Below are positions 1 to 7,440 of a stretch of DNA of 64,000 bases, piece after piece; within the stretch, counting starts at the first letter, position 1; the number at the start of each line of letters is the position of its first letter. Both the position numbers and the translations under genes were made by a program. Below the pieces are notes generated by a model. The model saw nothing but the letters and a program-made list of their open reading frames with translations, was not told where the DNA came from and searched no databases. The DNA is from Sphingobium baderi (GTDB lineage Bacteria; Pseudomonadota; Alphaproteobacteria; Sphingomonadales; Sphingomonadaceae), in the NCBI RefSeq assembly GCF_001456115.1, contig NZ_CP013264.1, forward strand, positions 2,498,501 to 2,562,500, given 5' to 3'.

Positions 1-434
1 TCCTGAATGGCGGCCGCAATCGGCGCGCGGTTTCGACGAGCATCAGGTTCAACCGGGTGAAGGTCGAGAAACTGGCGCGGTTCGACAATCCCTGGCGTTG
101 CCTGATCGTCATGGATTCCTTCGCATACCCCTCAGGACCGCCGGGCGCCCGCACCCGGACATGGTTCGGGCTGGACAGCCGGCCAGTCTTCGCCTGGACT
201 GGAGTCTGGGCGCATATCGGGGAAGAGAAGAGATATTGCGGCCTGTTGGCCGAGGCGAACCTGGTCGTTGCCGGACCATCCATGCCGGTTATACTCGACC
301 CTGATGACTATAAACTTTGGCTGGGCGGCCGGTTCGATCGCGCAACGCCGCTTGCGAACCGGCCTTATTCAGAGGAACGGATGTATACGGAGGCGCTGGG
401 GGAACCCTGGAACGCCGTCGTCGAAGAAGCATGA
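1..434 (+). CDS. SRAP (SOS response-associated peptidase)-like protein, C-terminal part
   Basis: The frame is open through the left window edge, so this is the C-terminal portion only; an internal GTG at 57 is not a credible start. The tail contains WTGVWAHI, an AEANLVV stretch and GPSMPVILDPDDYKLWL, which match the W-x-G-(L/V)-W and R/H-M-P-V-I-L...WL blocks of the SRAP/YedK/HMCES family. That family crosslinks to abasic sites in single-stranded DNA and is often near SOS polymerases. The N-terminal catalytic Cys2 lies outside the window and cannot be checked. The family assignment is from motif recognition; plasmid-type divergent copies are common, and this one has a shortened central part. 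Confidence 0.6.
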   Translation, partial: LNGGRNRRAVSTSIRFNRVKVEKLARFDNPWRCLIVMDSFAYPSGPPGARTRTWFGLDSRPVFAWTGVWAHIGEEKRYCGLLAEANLVVAGPSMPVILDPDDYKLWLGGRFDRATPLANRPYSEERMYTEALGEPWNAVVEEA

Positions 435-449
435 CGACGACTTCCGAGA

Positions 450-890
450 TCATACCGTTCGCGTGACCTGACCTGCTTTGCGGGCGTGGACGGCGGCGAT
501 GAACTTGTCGCGCACCTCGTTGAAAATACCGGCGGGAAGCAAGCCATAGGCGGCGCTGGCCGGGTCGCCCGGCCGCGTGAAACGAATATCGGGACCGGGC
601 CAGAGGAAGCGATTGGCGTCGGTGACGACGATCCAGGAACGCGCATCATCGAGGCCAAGACGGCGTTTGGTTGCATGAGGCAATTCGACGGCAAGCCGAT
701 CATCGCGCGGTGGCGTGTGCGTGATGGGCAAGACAGTAACCAGCGGGCTGCCGTCTTCGTCGTTTTGCGTCACGAGAATGACCGCACAGGGCCGATCCTT
801 GCTGGCTTCTTCCTGACCGCGTGTAGCCTCCTCACGCCATAGGAATGCGTAGCGGATCACCAGACCCGCCACGGGTGTCGGGAGCGGCAC
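450..890 (-). CDS. PemK/MazF-like toxin of a type II toxin-antitoxin pair
   Basis: This 146-residue protein has the PemK/MazF layout: an N-terminal LVIRYAFLW strand, the conserved KDRPCAVILV core around residues 31-41, VLPITH near residue 54 and a C-terminal helix (FNEVRDKFIAAV). Family members are sequence-specific endoribonucleases that cut mRNA. It starts with GTG two bases after the stop of the Phd-like antitoxin gene, so the pair is one transcript in antitoxin-first order. The TA pair fits the plasmid- or island-like surroundings. The exact subfamily is uncertain. Confidence 0.85.
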   Translation of the reverse strand: MPLPTPVAGLVIRYAFLWREEATRGQEEASKDRPCAVILVTQNDEDGSPLVTVLPITHTPPRDDRLAVELPHATKRRLGLDDARSWIVVTDANRFLWPGPDIRFTRPGDPASAAYGLLPAGIFNEVRDKFIAAVHARKAGQVTRTV

Positions 891-892
891 GG

Positions 893-1153
893 TCAGTTGC
901 GTTCGTCGTCGAAGGCGGCGGCATCGATCGGCGCCTCAGTCGCAGCGATGGCGGCGATATCAGCCTCGCTGAAATCGTCTAATCCCATCACGCGCCGCTC
1001 GCGTCGCTTCAAGCGCCGATATTCTTCGGCCGACATCAGCACGAGACTGTCGCGACCATGATTGGTGATGGTAACAGGTTCGCGGAGCGCGGCTTCGCGA
1101 AAACGCCCGAAGCCTTTCTGAAACTCGGCCGATGTCACACTGAGATTGGGCAT
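893..1153 (-). CDS. Phd/YefM-type antitoxin
   Basis: This 86-residue protein begins PNLSVTSAEFQKGFGRF and contains TITNHGRDSLVLMSAEEYRRL, the hallmark Phd_YefM N-terminal DNA-binding fold (residues 1-50). The acidic C-terminus (DDFSEADIAAIAATEAP) is the usual toxin-binding tail. An AGGAGG Shine-Dalgarno lies seven bases before the ATG. It is expected to neutralise the downstream PemK-like toxin and to autorepress the operon, as is typical for the family; no operator was demonstrated here. Confidence 0.88.
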   Translation of the reverse strand: MPNLSVTSAEFQKGFGRFREAALREPVTITNHGRDSLVLMSAEEYRRLKRRERRVMGLDDFSEADIAAIAATEAPIDAAAFDDERN

Positions 1154-1229
1154 GGTAACCTCCTAATTCCATGTAATGCGGATTATCCGGATTTTCAACT
1201 TCCCTCAGTGCCGTAATTCCGGCGCTGCA

Positions 1230-1539
1230 TCAGCGATATTCGTCGGGAAGGTCTTCCTCGGTGCCCTGCCAGACAATTTCCTCGCCTTCGTAGATGCACG
1301 AGCACGCCGCGCCGGGGGCTTTCGGCCGGCGCCCTCAGCACCCGGTCGCAGGCGCCGGCCGGCCGGTTCACGCGGCGGCGCGACACGCCGAGCCGGAAAT
1401 ACTCATAGGCGCGCTCCTCCCATTCGCGAGGAAACGTCCAGTGTCGATACCGGCAGATGCGGATCGTTACAGCCGGTTCATCTTCGAGCGGCGGCCCGCC
1501 ATTGTGCCCACCGCCCGATGCCCCGCGTGGGGAAGACAT
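1230..1539 (-). pseudogene. Small hypothetical protein with HNGGPPLED motif, apparently frameshifted
   Basis: The start is good and the N-terminus (GGGHNGGPPLEDEP) is a motif recurring in small alphaproteobacterial mobile-element proteins; its function is unknown. Reading continues as FPREWEERAYEYFRLG, then becomes Arg/Pro-rich and implausible. From about 1,300 down to a stop at 1,230-1,232, the neighbouring frame reads CIYEGEEIVWQGTEEDLPDEYR, which has normal acidic composition. One base change near 1,300-1,340 would join the two. The gene follows the DUF2958 gene by three bases and belongs to the ardC-DUF2958 operon. Confidence 0.5.
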
Positions 1540-1542
1540 AGG

Positions 1543-1908
1543 TCAGCCCTCCCGTTCGAACCGGGCAATGATGCTCGCGGCCGCGCGGATGCTGCCGGCC
1601 TCGTTGGCGATATCGAGCCACACCGAGATCGGCGCTGTCGTCTCGAACAGGATGTCCCGTTCGATCCCAAGGCCGAGCCCGACGTCGAGACATTGCAGCT
1701 CGATCAGGCTGAACGGCCCATATTCCGGGCAACCGACTTCAAGATCACCGATTCCGAACAGGGTCTGACCATCCTCGTGCAGGAAAGCCGGCAGCCAGAC
1801 GCCGGGACCAAGCGGGTTGAAGAATTTGGCGACCGGCACATGATCGCCCTGCGGATCGTCTGCATTGGCGATGAGCTGCGCGCGCAGCTCGGAGGTCAGG
1901 AGGGTCAT
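1543..1908 (-). CDS. DUF2958 domain protein
   Basis: This 121-residue protein has the DUF2958 layout: LTSELRAQLIAN at the N-terminus, HVPVAKFFNP, then FGIGDLEVGCPEYGPFSLIELQ and a LGLGIERD block. The function of the family is unknown, but it travels with ArdC and other plasmid or ICE antirestriction genes. Its ATG overlaps the TGA of the ardC 3' part (ATGA), so it was the second gene of that operon. Since ardC is now split by an insertion, expression would have to come from inside or beyond the element. Confidence 0.85.
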   Translation of the reverse strand: MTLLTSELRAQLIANADDPQGDHVPVAKFFNPLGPGVWLPAFLHEDGQTLFGIGDLEVGCPEYGPFSLIELQCLDVGLGLGIERDILFETTAPISVWLDIANEAGSIRAAASIIARFEREG

Positions 1909-2204
1909 GCCGCCCTCCGTTCGTCCAGATCGCCCGTTTCGGCGGCGTCGCGGAAAGCCAGAAGATAATCGGCGGCCCTGGACGCGGCGCTGGCGGCCCG
2001 CACGATCGCGCGATCATCCGCGCGGATCACTTCGAGCCAGGCGCCGATATAATCGGAATGGCGGACGGTCGGCACGATGCCGAGCGCGGCGCAGACGAAA
2101 GCCCCGGCCATTTCGGCAACCAGCTCTTCGCGGGCATATTTGTCGGAACCGAACCGGCCGCTCTGATCCCGGTCGAGTCTCGTTTGGTGGCCGGTCCAGT
2201 GCCC
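1905..2204 (-). pseudogene. ardC: ArdC-type antirestriction protein, 3' part separated by an insertion
   Basis: The frame encodes GHWTGHQTRLDRD, then GRFGSDKYAREELVAEM, SDYIGAWLEVIRADDRAI and SRAADYLL. This is the C-terminal zincin-like metallopeptidase region of ArdC/DUF1738 proteins. The missing N-terminal part is at 5,577-6,217, ending in FHELGH. Joining the two restores the HELGHWTGH zinc-binding motif, so one gene was cut exactly inside its active site. ArdC proteins protect incoming single-stranded DNA from restriction during conjugation; this copy should be inactive. Confidence 0.88.
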
Positions 2205-2226
2205 CTTATGCCGATATCGGCATAAG
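2205..2226. repeat. 22-bp perfect palindrome next to the RIT element
   Basis: Each arm is CTTATGCCGAT read outside-in, with no spacer between arms. It sits between the left target duplication and the resumed ardC sequence and is absent from the other junction. The arms carry the TATGCCG/CGGCATA core also found in the element ends. It may be a footprint of an earlier insertion or part of the recombination site; this is inference. Confidence 0.8.
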
Positions 2227-2230
2227 ACCC
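2226..2230. repeat. 5-bp target-site duplication, left copy
   Basis: GACCC lies directly outside the left terminal inverted repeat and matches GACCC at 5,572-5,576. Both copies touch the repeat ends, which is what a 5-bp target duplication would look like, although a five-base match alone is weak. Confidence 0.55.
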
Positions 2231-2259
2231 ATAATGCCGTGATCCGGATTATGCCGCAT
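2231..2259 (+). repeat. Left terminal inverted repeat of RIT element
   Basis: These 29 bases begin ATAATGCCGTGATCC and are the exact reverse complement of 5,543-5,571. Identity stops just inside the repeat. Confidence 0.92.
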
Positions 2260-2314
2260 GGGTTCCGCTGGAAGCTGGATTTCCGGGCATCGGCCATGCG
2301 TCTGTTCGGCATAA

Positions 2315-3307
2315 TCAGAGCCCTTCCAAGAACGCGAGGAGTTGATCGTCGGGCCGGAACCGGCCTGACGGGGTGGGCGGAGCCGCGACGCGAGCGAGCG
2401 CCTTCTCCTTCATCCGCATGTCGGCGTGGATGTAGATCTGGGTTGTCTCGACGTTCTCGTGACCAAGCCAGAGCGCGATCACCGCAGGATCGACGCCGTG
2501 GTGAAGCAAGTCCATCGCCGTGCTGTGGCGCAGCGTATGCGGCGTGACCCGCTTGGCGCCGATGCTCGGACACGCGCGCGATGCCGTGAGGCAGTGCTTG
2601 CGGACCAGATGTTCGAGTGCGTCGCGGCTCAGCCGTTCGCCCCGGATCGACGGGAACAGCGGTCTGCTCTCGTCCTTGTCGTTGCCGATCCACGCCGCCA
2701 GCAGCTTGGCAGTCTCGCGACGAAGCGGTGTGGCGCGCTCCTTCCGGCCCTTGCCCATGCAACGGATGTGTGCGCCACTTCCGAGCACGACATCCCCGCG
2801 CGTGAGGCCAACCAGTTCGGATGCCCGAAGGCCCGTCTGGACCGCGAGCAGCAGCAGCGCATGATCGCGCCGCCCTGCCCATGTCGTGCGGTCCGGCGCT
2901 GCCAGCAACGCCGCGATCTCGTCGGCGTCGAGGAACGTCACCGTGCGCTTCACATAGCGTTTGTTGGGCATCGCGAGGATGCGCTGGCAGTGCAGCAGCC
3001 AGGTCGGATCGCTCATCGCCACGTAGCGGAAGAACGAGCGGATCGCGGCGAGCCGGGTGTTGCGGCTGCGCGCGCTGTTGCCACGCGCCGTCTCGGTATG
3101 GACGAGGAAGTCGGCGACCAGATCGGCGTCGATATCCTCGACCGTGAGCCTGACCGGCGGCTTGCCGTGGTGGGCGCTCGCATACCGGAGCAACAGCCGG
3201 AACGTGTCGCGATAGCCTGCGACCGTATGACGGCTCGCCTCCATCTGGACGCACAGCCGGTCGGTGAAGAAGCGCTGGATCAGCGCAGGCAAGGCAACCG
3301 CGCTCAT
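2315..3307 (-). CDS. ritC: Tyrosine recombinase, third gene of the RIT trio
   Basis: This is a 330-residue phage-integrase-family protein. The N-terminal SAM-like core-binding domain spans about 1-110 and the catalytic domain 120-310. Visible catalytic residues are R161 (QTGLRASEL), K186 (GKGRKE), H257/R260 (HTLRHS), H283 (WLGHEN) and Y292 (IYIHAD), so it should be active. Its start overlaps the stop of ritB by 4 bp. In RIT elements this gene is the shorter XerC/D-like member; the division of labour among the three enzymes is not established by sequence. Confidence 0.9.
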   Translation of the reverse strand: MSAVALPALIQRFFTDRLCVQMEASRHTVAGYRDTFRLLLRYASAHHGKPPVRLTVEDIDADLVADFLVHTETARGNSARSRNTRLAAIRSFFRYVAMSDPTWLLHCQRILAMPNKRYVKRTVTFLDADEIAALLAAPDRTTWAGRRDHALLLLAVQTGLRASELVGLTRGDVVLGSGAHIRCMGKGRKERATPLRRETAKLLAAWIGNDKDESRPLFPSIRGERLSRDALEHLVRKHCLTASRACPSIGAKRVTPHTLRHSTAMDLLHHGVDPAVIALWLGHENVETTQIYIHADMRMKEKALARVAAPPTPSGRFRPDDQLLAFLEGL

Positions 3308-4245
3308 TGGACTGCCTCCCGGCCATCGGCCGTTGCTCGCGCCATCGCCAGATCGAGCAGTTCCGGGACCGCTTCCAGATACCAGTATGTGTTGGAGGGA
3401 TCGCTATGGCCCAGATAGGTCGTCAGCCGGATCATCTCGCGCGCCGGGTCTTTGCCTGTGCGATACCAACCGATCATCGTCTTCACCGCGAAGGTGTGGC
3501 GAAGGTCGTGGATGCGCGGCCCCCGGCCATGCTTGCAGTATGGCTGTGGAGTCCGAAGCCCGATCTGCTGGCAAGCCCGCGCGAAGTTGTAGCGGGCCGC
3601 GCAGTCAGTGAGCCTCGTCCCCTTGTCTGTGACGAACAGCGGCTTGGCCGGATGGCCGAGCAGCCGGTCGCGTTCGGCAAGATAGTCGATCAACGTCGCG
3701 ACGACGCTCGGATCGAGCGGCAACAACCGCTCTTTGCCGAGCTTGCCTTGCCGGACGCGCAGCACGCCATGATCGGTATCGAGGTCATCACGATCAAGCC
3801 CGAGCGCCTCGTTGATCCTCAGGCCCGTGACCGCGATCAGCCCGAACAACGTCGAGCAGGTCAGCCCGCGCAGGCCGTAGATCGATGGCAGCGTCTCGGC
3901 CGCTGCGATGATCGACCCGATCTCGGCATCGGTGTAGATATGCGGGCGCGACCGCTGGAAGCCTCCCGGCAAGAGGCCGCGCGGCGGCGGTTCGTGCCCC
4001 GGATCGAAGCTGCTCAGCCACTGCGCGAACAGCCGCACGATGCTGAGCCTCGCCGCTCGCGTCGATGGGCAGGCTTCGGCCAGCGTGGCGTGCCAGCGCA
4101 GGAACAGCGCCGTATCGATATGGGCGGCGCCCTCGTGGTCGGCGAACCGGGTGAAGCGACGCAAGATGCGCTCGCTGGTGCCAAGGTCGTAGCCGAGGCT
4201 GCGGCGAACGCTCAGATAGCGGTCGAGCTGGGAGGCGAGGCTCAT
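3304..4245 (-). CDS. ritB: Tyrosine recombinase, second gene of the RIT trio
   Basis: This is a 313-residue tyrosine recombinase with R143 (VTGLRINEA), K168/K171 (QGKLGKE), H246/R249 (IHDLRHTF) and H280 (YLGHSD). The nucleophile is Y287 or Y289 in NTYWYLE. It is translationally coupled to both neighbours by 4-bp overlaps. The N-terminal region (SLGYDLGTSERILRRF) is the usual core-binding helix bundle. Confidence 0.9.
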   Translation of the reverse strand: MSLASQLDRYLSVRRSLGYDLGTSERILRRFTRFADHEGAAHIDTALFLRWHATLAEACPSTRAARLSIVRLFAQWLSSFDPGHEPPPRGLLPGGFQRSRPHIYTDAEIGSIIAAAETLPSIYGLRGLTCSTLFGLIAVTGLRINEALGLDRDDLDTDHGVLRVRQGKLGKERLLPLDPSVVATLIDYLAERDRLLGHPAKPLFVTDKGTRLTDCAARYNFARACQQIGLRTPQPYCKHGRGPRIHDLRHTFAVKTMIGWYRTGKDPAREMIRLTTYLGHSDPSNTYWYLEAVPELLDLAMARATADGREAVQ

Positions 4246-5453
4246 TGCGCGCCTCCCGCCACCGGCCAGGGCAGCGCGACCGATCGCAGTCCGTCGATGT
4301 CGAGCCGGGCATATATCATTGTCGATGATCGGGAGCGGTGCCGCAGCACGTCGCCCACCTCGTCGAGCGACGCGCCCGTATTCACGAGCTGGGTGGCAAG
4401 GCTATGACGCAGAAGGTGCGATCCCACATAGGGCGTCGCCGGCTTCTGGCCGGTCGCCTTGAGGGCATCCTTGAGGATGGCGTTGACGATCTGCCCATCC
4501 TTGAACGGGCGATGAGGCGCGCGATGGGTGACGAACATCGTGCGGCAAGCCGCCGGTCCTCGCTCCTCGCGAAGATAGCGGCTCAGCGCGTCGCCGACCT
4601 CCACGGTGATCGGCACGCGGTCGTGCAGTTGGCCCTTGCCACGCACCGTAAGCTCGCCCGAGCGCCAGTCGATATCATCGAGCTGGATCGCGATGACCTC
4701 GGCCGCGCGCAGGCCAAGCCGGGCCATGAGCAGCAGCATCGCATAGTCCCGCGCGCCATGTCGGGGATTGTCGCGCACGCAAGCCAGCACCGCCTCGACG
4801 CCTTCCGGCGACAGGTGGCGCGGCAGTCGCGCTCCCCAGACCTTCGCCGTCTTCGGCACGCTCAGCGCCAGATTGGTCGCCGTGGCCCCGCAGCCGAACA
4901 GATATTGAAGGAAGATACGGACATGGGTGGCGACCGTCTTGTCGCGACGGGCGCTGGTCAGCACATGCTCCATGAAGCCGATCACGTCAGCGGGACGCAG
5001 GCTGCCCGGATCGATGATCGTCTCGCCGAAGCGATAGTCGAGGAAGCGGCGCGCGAAGCCTATCGTATGGGGGATGCTCCGCGGACTGAGGCCGCGCTGT
5101 TTGACGAGATAGGTCTCGAAGTCCGCCAGCAGTGTCGCGCGCGCCTGCTGCACCTCGGTCAACGGCACCGGCTGCGTCACGCCGATATCGAGCAGATGCT
5201 GCGCGAAGCGACGGGCCAACTTATACGGCCATGCCGTGCCCGCATGCTTGCGCGGCACCTGGCGGCCCACCTGCTCGGCCATATCGAGCGTCAACGCCGA
5301 AGGACTGATACCCTCAGCATCCATCACGCGGCCCACTTTCCGCAGGATCAATCGATAGGCATTGATCGTGGCGGGCGTGTAGTTCTCCGCCGCAAAACTC
5401 TCGGCGAACGAGTCCAGATAAGGCTCGATGCTGGTCTGCAAATATTCAGGCAT
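4242..5453 (-). CDS. ritA: Tyrosine recombinase, first gene of the RIT trio
   Basis: This is the longest member (403 residues from the ATG at 5,453; an upstream start at 5,516 is possible but lacks family-like sequence). Catalytic residues are R249 (RLGLRAAEV), K273 (RGKGQ), H346/R349 (SHLLRHS), H372 (LRHRS) and Y381 (MIYARLD). It is promoter-proximal in the element, with the 5' region between the start and the right inverted repeat (5,454-5,542) the only place for a promoter. Confidence 0.9.
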   Translation of the reverse strand: MPEYLQTSIEPYLDSFAESFAAENYTPATINAYRLILRKVGRVMDAEGISPSALTLDMAEQVGRQVPRKHAGTAWPYKLARRFAQHLLDIGVTQPVPLTEVQQARATLLADFETYLVKQRGLSPRSIPHTIGFARRFLDYRFGETIIDPGSLRPADVIGFMEHVLTSARRDKTVATHVRIFLQYLFGCGATATNLALSVPKTAKVWGARLPRHLSPEGVEAVLACVRDNPRHGARDYAMLLLMARLGLRAAEVIAIQLDDIDWRSGELTVRGKGQLHDRVPITVEVGDALSRYLREERGPAACRTMFVTHRAPHRPFKDGQIVNAILKDALKATGQKPATPYVGSHLLRHSLATQLVNTGASLDEVGDVLRHRSRSSTMIYARLDIDGLRSVALPWPVAGGAQ

Positions 5454-5542
5454 GATCGTCGTGCTCCATGTTGTTGGAGCGACGAAGATTATGCCGAATG
5501 GGATTGGCGCGATCATACTGCCAACCGCGCGCTGCCGACCAG

Positions 5543-5571
5543 ATGCGGCATAATCCGGATCACGGCATTAT
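5543..5571 (-). repeat. Right terminal inverted repeat of RIT element
   Basis: Exact reverse complement of 2,231-2,259 over 29 bases. It runs straight into the ardC coding sequence, adding a spurious NAVIRIMPH tail to the truncated ArdC. Confidence 0.92.
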
Positions 5572-5576
5572 GACCC
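5572..5576. repeat. 5-bp target-site duplication, right copy
   Basis: GACCC abutting the right inverted repeat, matching 2,226-2,230. Confidence 0.55.
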
Positions 5577-6217
5577 AGCTCGTGAAAAGCCGTGCGATTC
5601 CAGTTGATCGGCTCAAAATAACGCGACGGCGGCGGCACGCAGACGCAATCGTCGGTGACATTGTAGAAAGCCTGATCTCCCCCAATACGGAAATCCGCGC
5701 CGGTCGCCGCGATCAAGGCTTCGGCCTGCGGCAGGATCTCGCTGGGCTCGGGCGCCGGAACCGCCGTCGTATAGCTGTCGGGCAGACCCTCGCACTGGTC
5801 GAGGTTGAACACCGTGAAGCGCTTGAGGAACGGGATCGTGCCGGGCGTGCGGCCTTCCTCGGCGGCCTGGCGCCGTTCGTCGCCTGGCGTGAAGCGATGG
5901 GCATAGACAATGGTGGTGCCCTTCGCACCCTTGCAGACATTGCCGCCCAGTTCGAGCGCCTGGCGGAAGGTCAGGAAGGCATTGCTGGAAAAGCCGCGCG
6001 AGACGACGGCATCCCAGAGGATCAGAATATTGATGCCCGAATAGAATCGTCCGCTGAGCGCATTGCGCGGCATCTGGAGCGGGGCATTGGCCGAGGCCCA
6101 GGGCTGTGCCCAGGGCACGCGGCCGGCTTCCAGTGCGGCGATGATCTTGTCGGTGATGTCCTGATAAAGCGTCGGCCGGTCGCTGCCTGCGCGCCGGCGG
6201 GGGGATGAACGTGCCAT
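5577..6217 (-). pseudogene. ardC: ArdC-type antirestriction protein, 5' part truncated by RIT insertion
   Basis: The start is sound, with GGAGAT before the ATG. The protein shows the ArdC N-terminal domain: YQDITDKIIAALEAGRVPWAQPW, NALSGRFYSGINILILW, then FLTFRQALELGGNVCKGAKG and the ERRQAAEEGRTPG loop. It ends at RTAFHELGH, the first half of the zinc-binding HELGH-WTGH motif, and then reads into the RIT terminal repeat. The single-stranded-DNA-binding domain may still be made, but the metallopeptidase domain is detached. Confidence 0.88.
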
Positions 6218-6390
6218 CGCATATCTCCGCGACGGGCTGGTCCAGAGCCTCTCTCCAGACGCTCAACCCGTCAAGAAAATCCAGCCTTCCTCTCACTCTC
6301 ACGGGGGCGTTGCGGGGGGCGTAACCCCGCTCGAAGGGGTGGCGCGAGACCGCGAAGCGGGCTGGCGGTCAGGGGACGTCTTTCCCCGCC

Positions 6391-6648
6391 ATGGCGGGAG
6401 CCACGGATTTCGGACAGCCCACGGCCAGCGTTACGCGCTGGCGGGTGACGGCGCTCCCGTCCGAACCGCTGCCTGTCCCCGGTATCAGGCGAGCGCGCTG
6501 GCTGGTCGAATTGATCCGGGCACGCGCTGGCGATTGCGCCGACTTCGAACTAAAGGCGTGCGATGACGCGGGCCGTCTCGGTCTTCCTTCCGACCTGGCC
6601 TACGGACCGGCTGATGCGCAGCCTCGGCGCATTGGCGCCACCGCCTGA
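6391..6648 (+). pseudogene. imuA: ImuA C-terminal remnant
   Basis: This 85-residue frame reads VTRWRVTALPSEPLPVPGI, RARWLVELIRARAG and LKACDDAGRLGLPSDLAYG, which resembles the C-terminal segment of ImuA in alphaproteobacterial imuA-imuB-dnaE2 mutagenesis cassettes. No RecA-like core precedes it, so only a tail remains. It overlaps the start of the imuB-like frame as in intact cassettes, which supports the identification. Confidence is limited by short length. Confidence 0.55.
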
Positions 6649-7196
6649 TCGGCCGCTGGTGCTGGTCGGTCGGGAGGGCCGCAAGCGCCAGATTATCGCG
6701 GTGAACAAGGCGGCCCACACGGAAGGCATCGAGCCAGAAATGGCGGTCGCCAAGGAGCAGGCGCTGGTCACGGGACTTGATGTGCACGAAGCCGATCCAG
6801 ATGGGCGATGCCGCCGGACTTGAGGGTCTCGCGATCTGGGCACTGCGGCGATATTCGCCGATCGTCGCGGCCGATCCACCCGGTGGCCTGCGCCTCGACA
6901 TGGCGGGCACGGCGCATCTGCTGGGCGGCGAAGCGGCGTTCATGGCCGATCTGGACGGGCGCCTAGCCGACAGCGGGATCAGCGCGCGCATCGCGATTGC
7001 GCCGACCTATGGCGCGGCGCACAGTCTGGCGCGCTTCGACCCCACCATCGTTCAGTCGCAGGATCTCGACACGCGCCTTGCGCCGCTGCCCATCATGGCC
7101 CTGTGGCTCGATGGCGGCACGATCGACGGATTGCGCCGGCTTGGCGTGGATACGGTCGGAGAGCTTGCGGCCATGCCGCGCGCGCTGCTCACCACA
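6563..7196 (+). pseudogene. imuB: ImuB-type Y-family polymerase-like protein, frameshifted and 3'-truncated
   Basis: The ATG at 6,563 opens a typical ImuB N-terminus (RAVSVFLPTWPTDRLMR), continuing to GLDVHEADP near 6,790. There the frame breaks, and the next frame continues GDAAGLEGLAIWALRRYSPIVAADP, LGGEAAFMADLDGRL and YGAAHSLARF to VGELAAMPRALLTT near 7,196. The polymerase accessory C-terminal half is missing and the sequence switches to an integrase-like fragment. Intact ImuB is the adaptor that links DnaE2 to the SOS mutasome; this copy cannot work. Confidence 0.8.
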
Positions 7197-7300
7197 ATGC
7201 GTTCGGCACCTTTCCCAAGCACTGGCACAAGATCCCGGCGGGTGCTGAGTTGGAGGGTATCACTCCGCACATGCTGCGGCACACCTTCGCGAGCATCGGC
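7197..7300 (+). pseudogene. Tyrosine integrase C-terminal fragment
   Basis: Directly after the imuB break, the frame reads FPKHWHKIPAGAELEGITPH and then MLRHTFASIG. The T-P-H-x-L-R-H-T/S-F-A-S block carries the conserved His and Arg of phage integrases. The remaining catalytic segment and Tyr are absent. It is a recombination scar joining two unrelated genes. Confidence 0.65.
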
Positions 7301-7440
7301 AACGGCGGACCGCTTGCCCGGCGTCCCCTGGATGCCTTGGGGCTTTTGACCCCGCGCTTACCGTGCTTGGCAGTTTTCGCGTTTTGGTGCCAAACAACCG
7401 AACATTCAGGCTTAAGCTGGCCGTTGCTCGTCATCTCGAA

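Larger units (their letters stand above)
2231..5571 (-). mobile_element. Recombinase-in-trio (RIT) element inserted in ardC
   Basis: The 3,341-bp unit is bounded by perfect 29-bp terminal inverted repeats (2,231-2,259 and 5,543-5,571). Inside are three different tyrosine recombinase genes on one strand, each overlapping the next by 4 bp (ATGA), and nothing else. That is the defining layout of RIT elements. Flanking GACCC copies and the split ardC reading frame show it arrived by insertion. All three recombinases appear intact with catalytic residues, so the element may still be active. The inner ends also carry a shorter inverted TTCGGCATAATC pair at about 2,306 and 5,488. Confidence 0.9.

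Noticed and set aside
2315..3326. Long minus-strand frame of 473 codons running through ritC into ardC
   Set aside because: It is the out-of-frame shadow of ritC; only its last 100 codons (ArdC C-terminus) are real.
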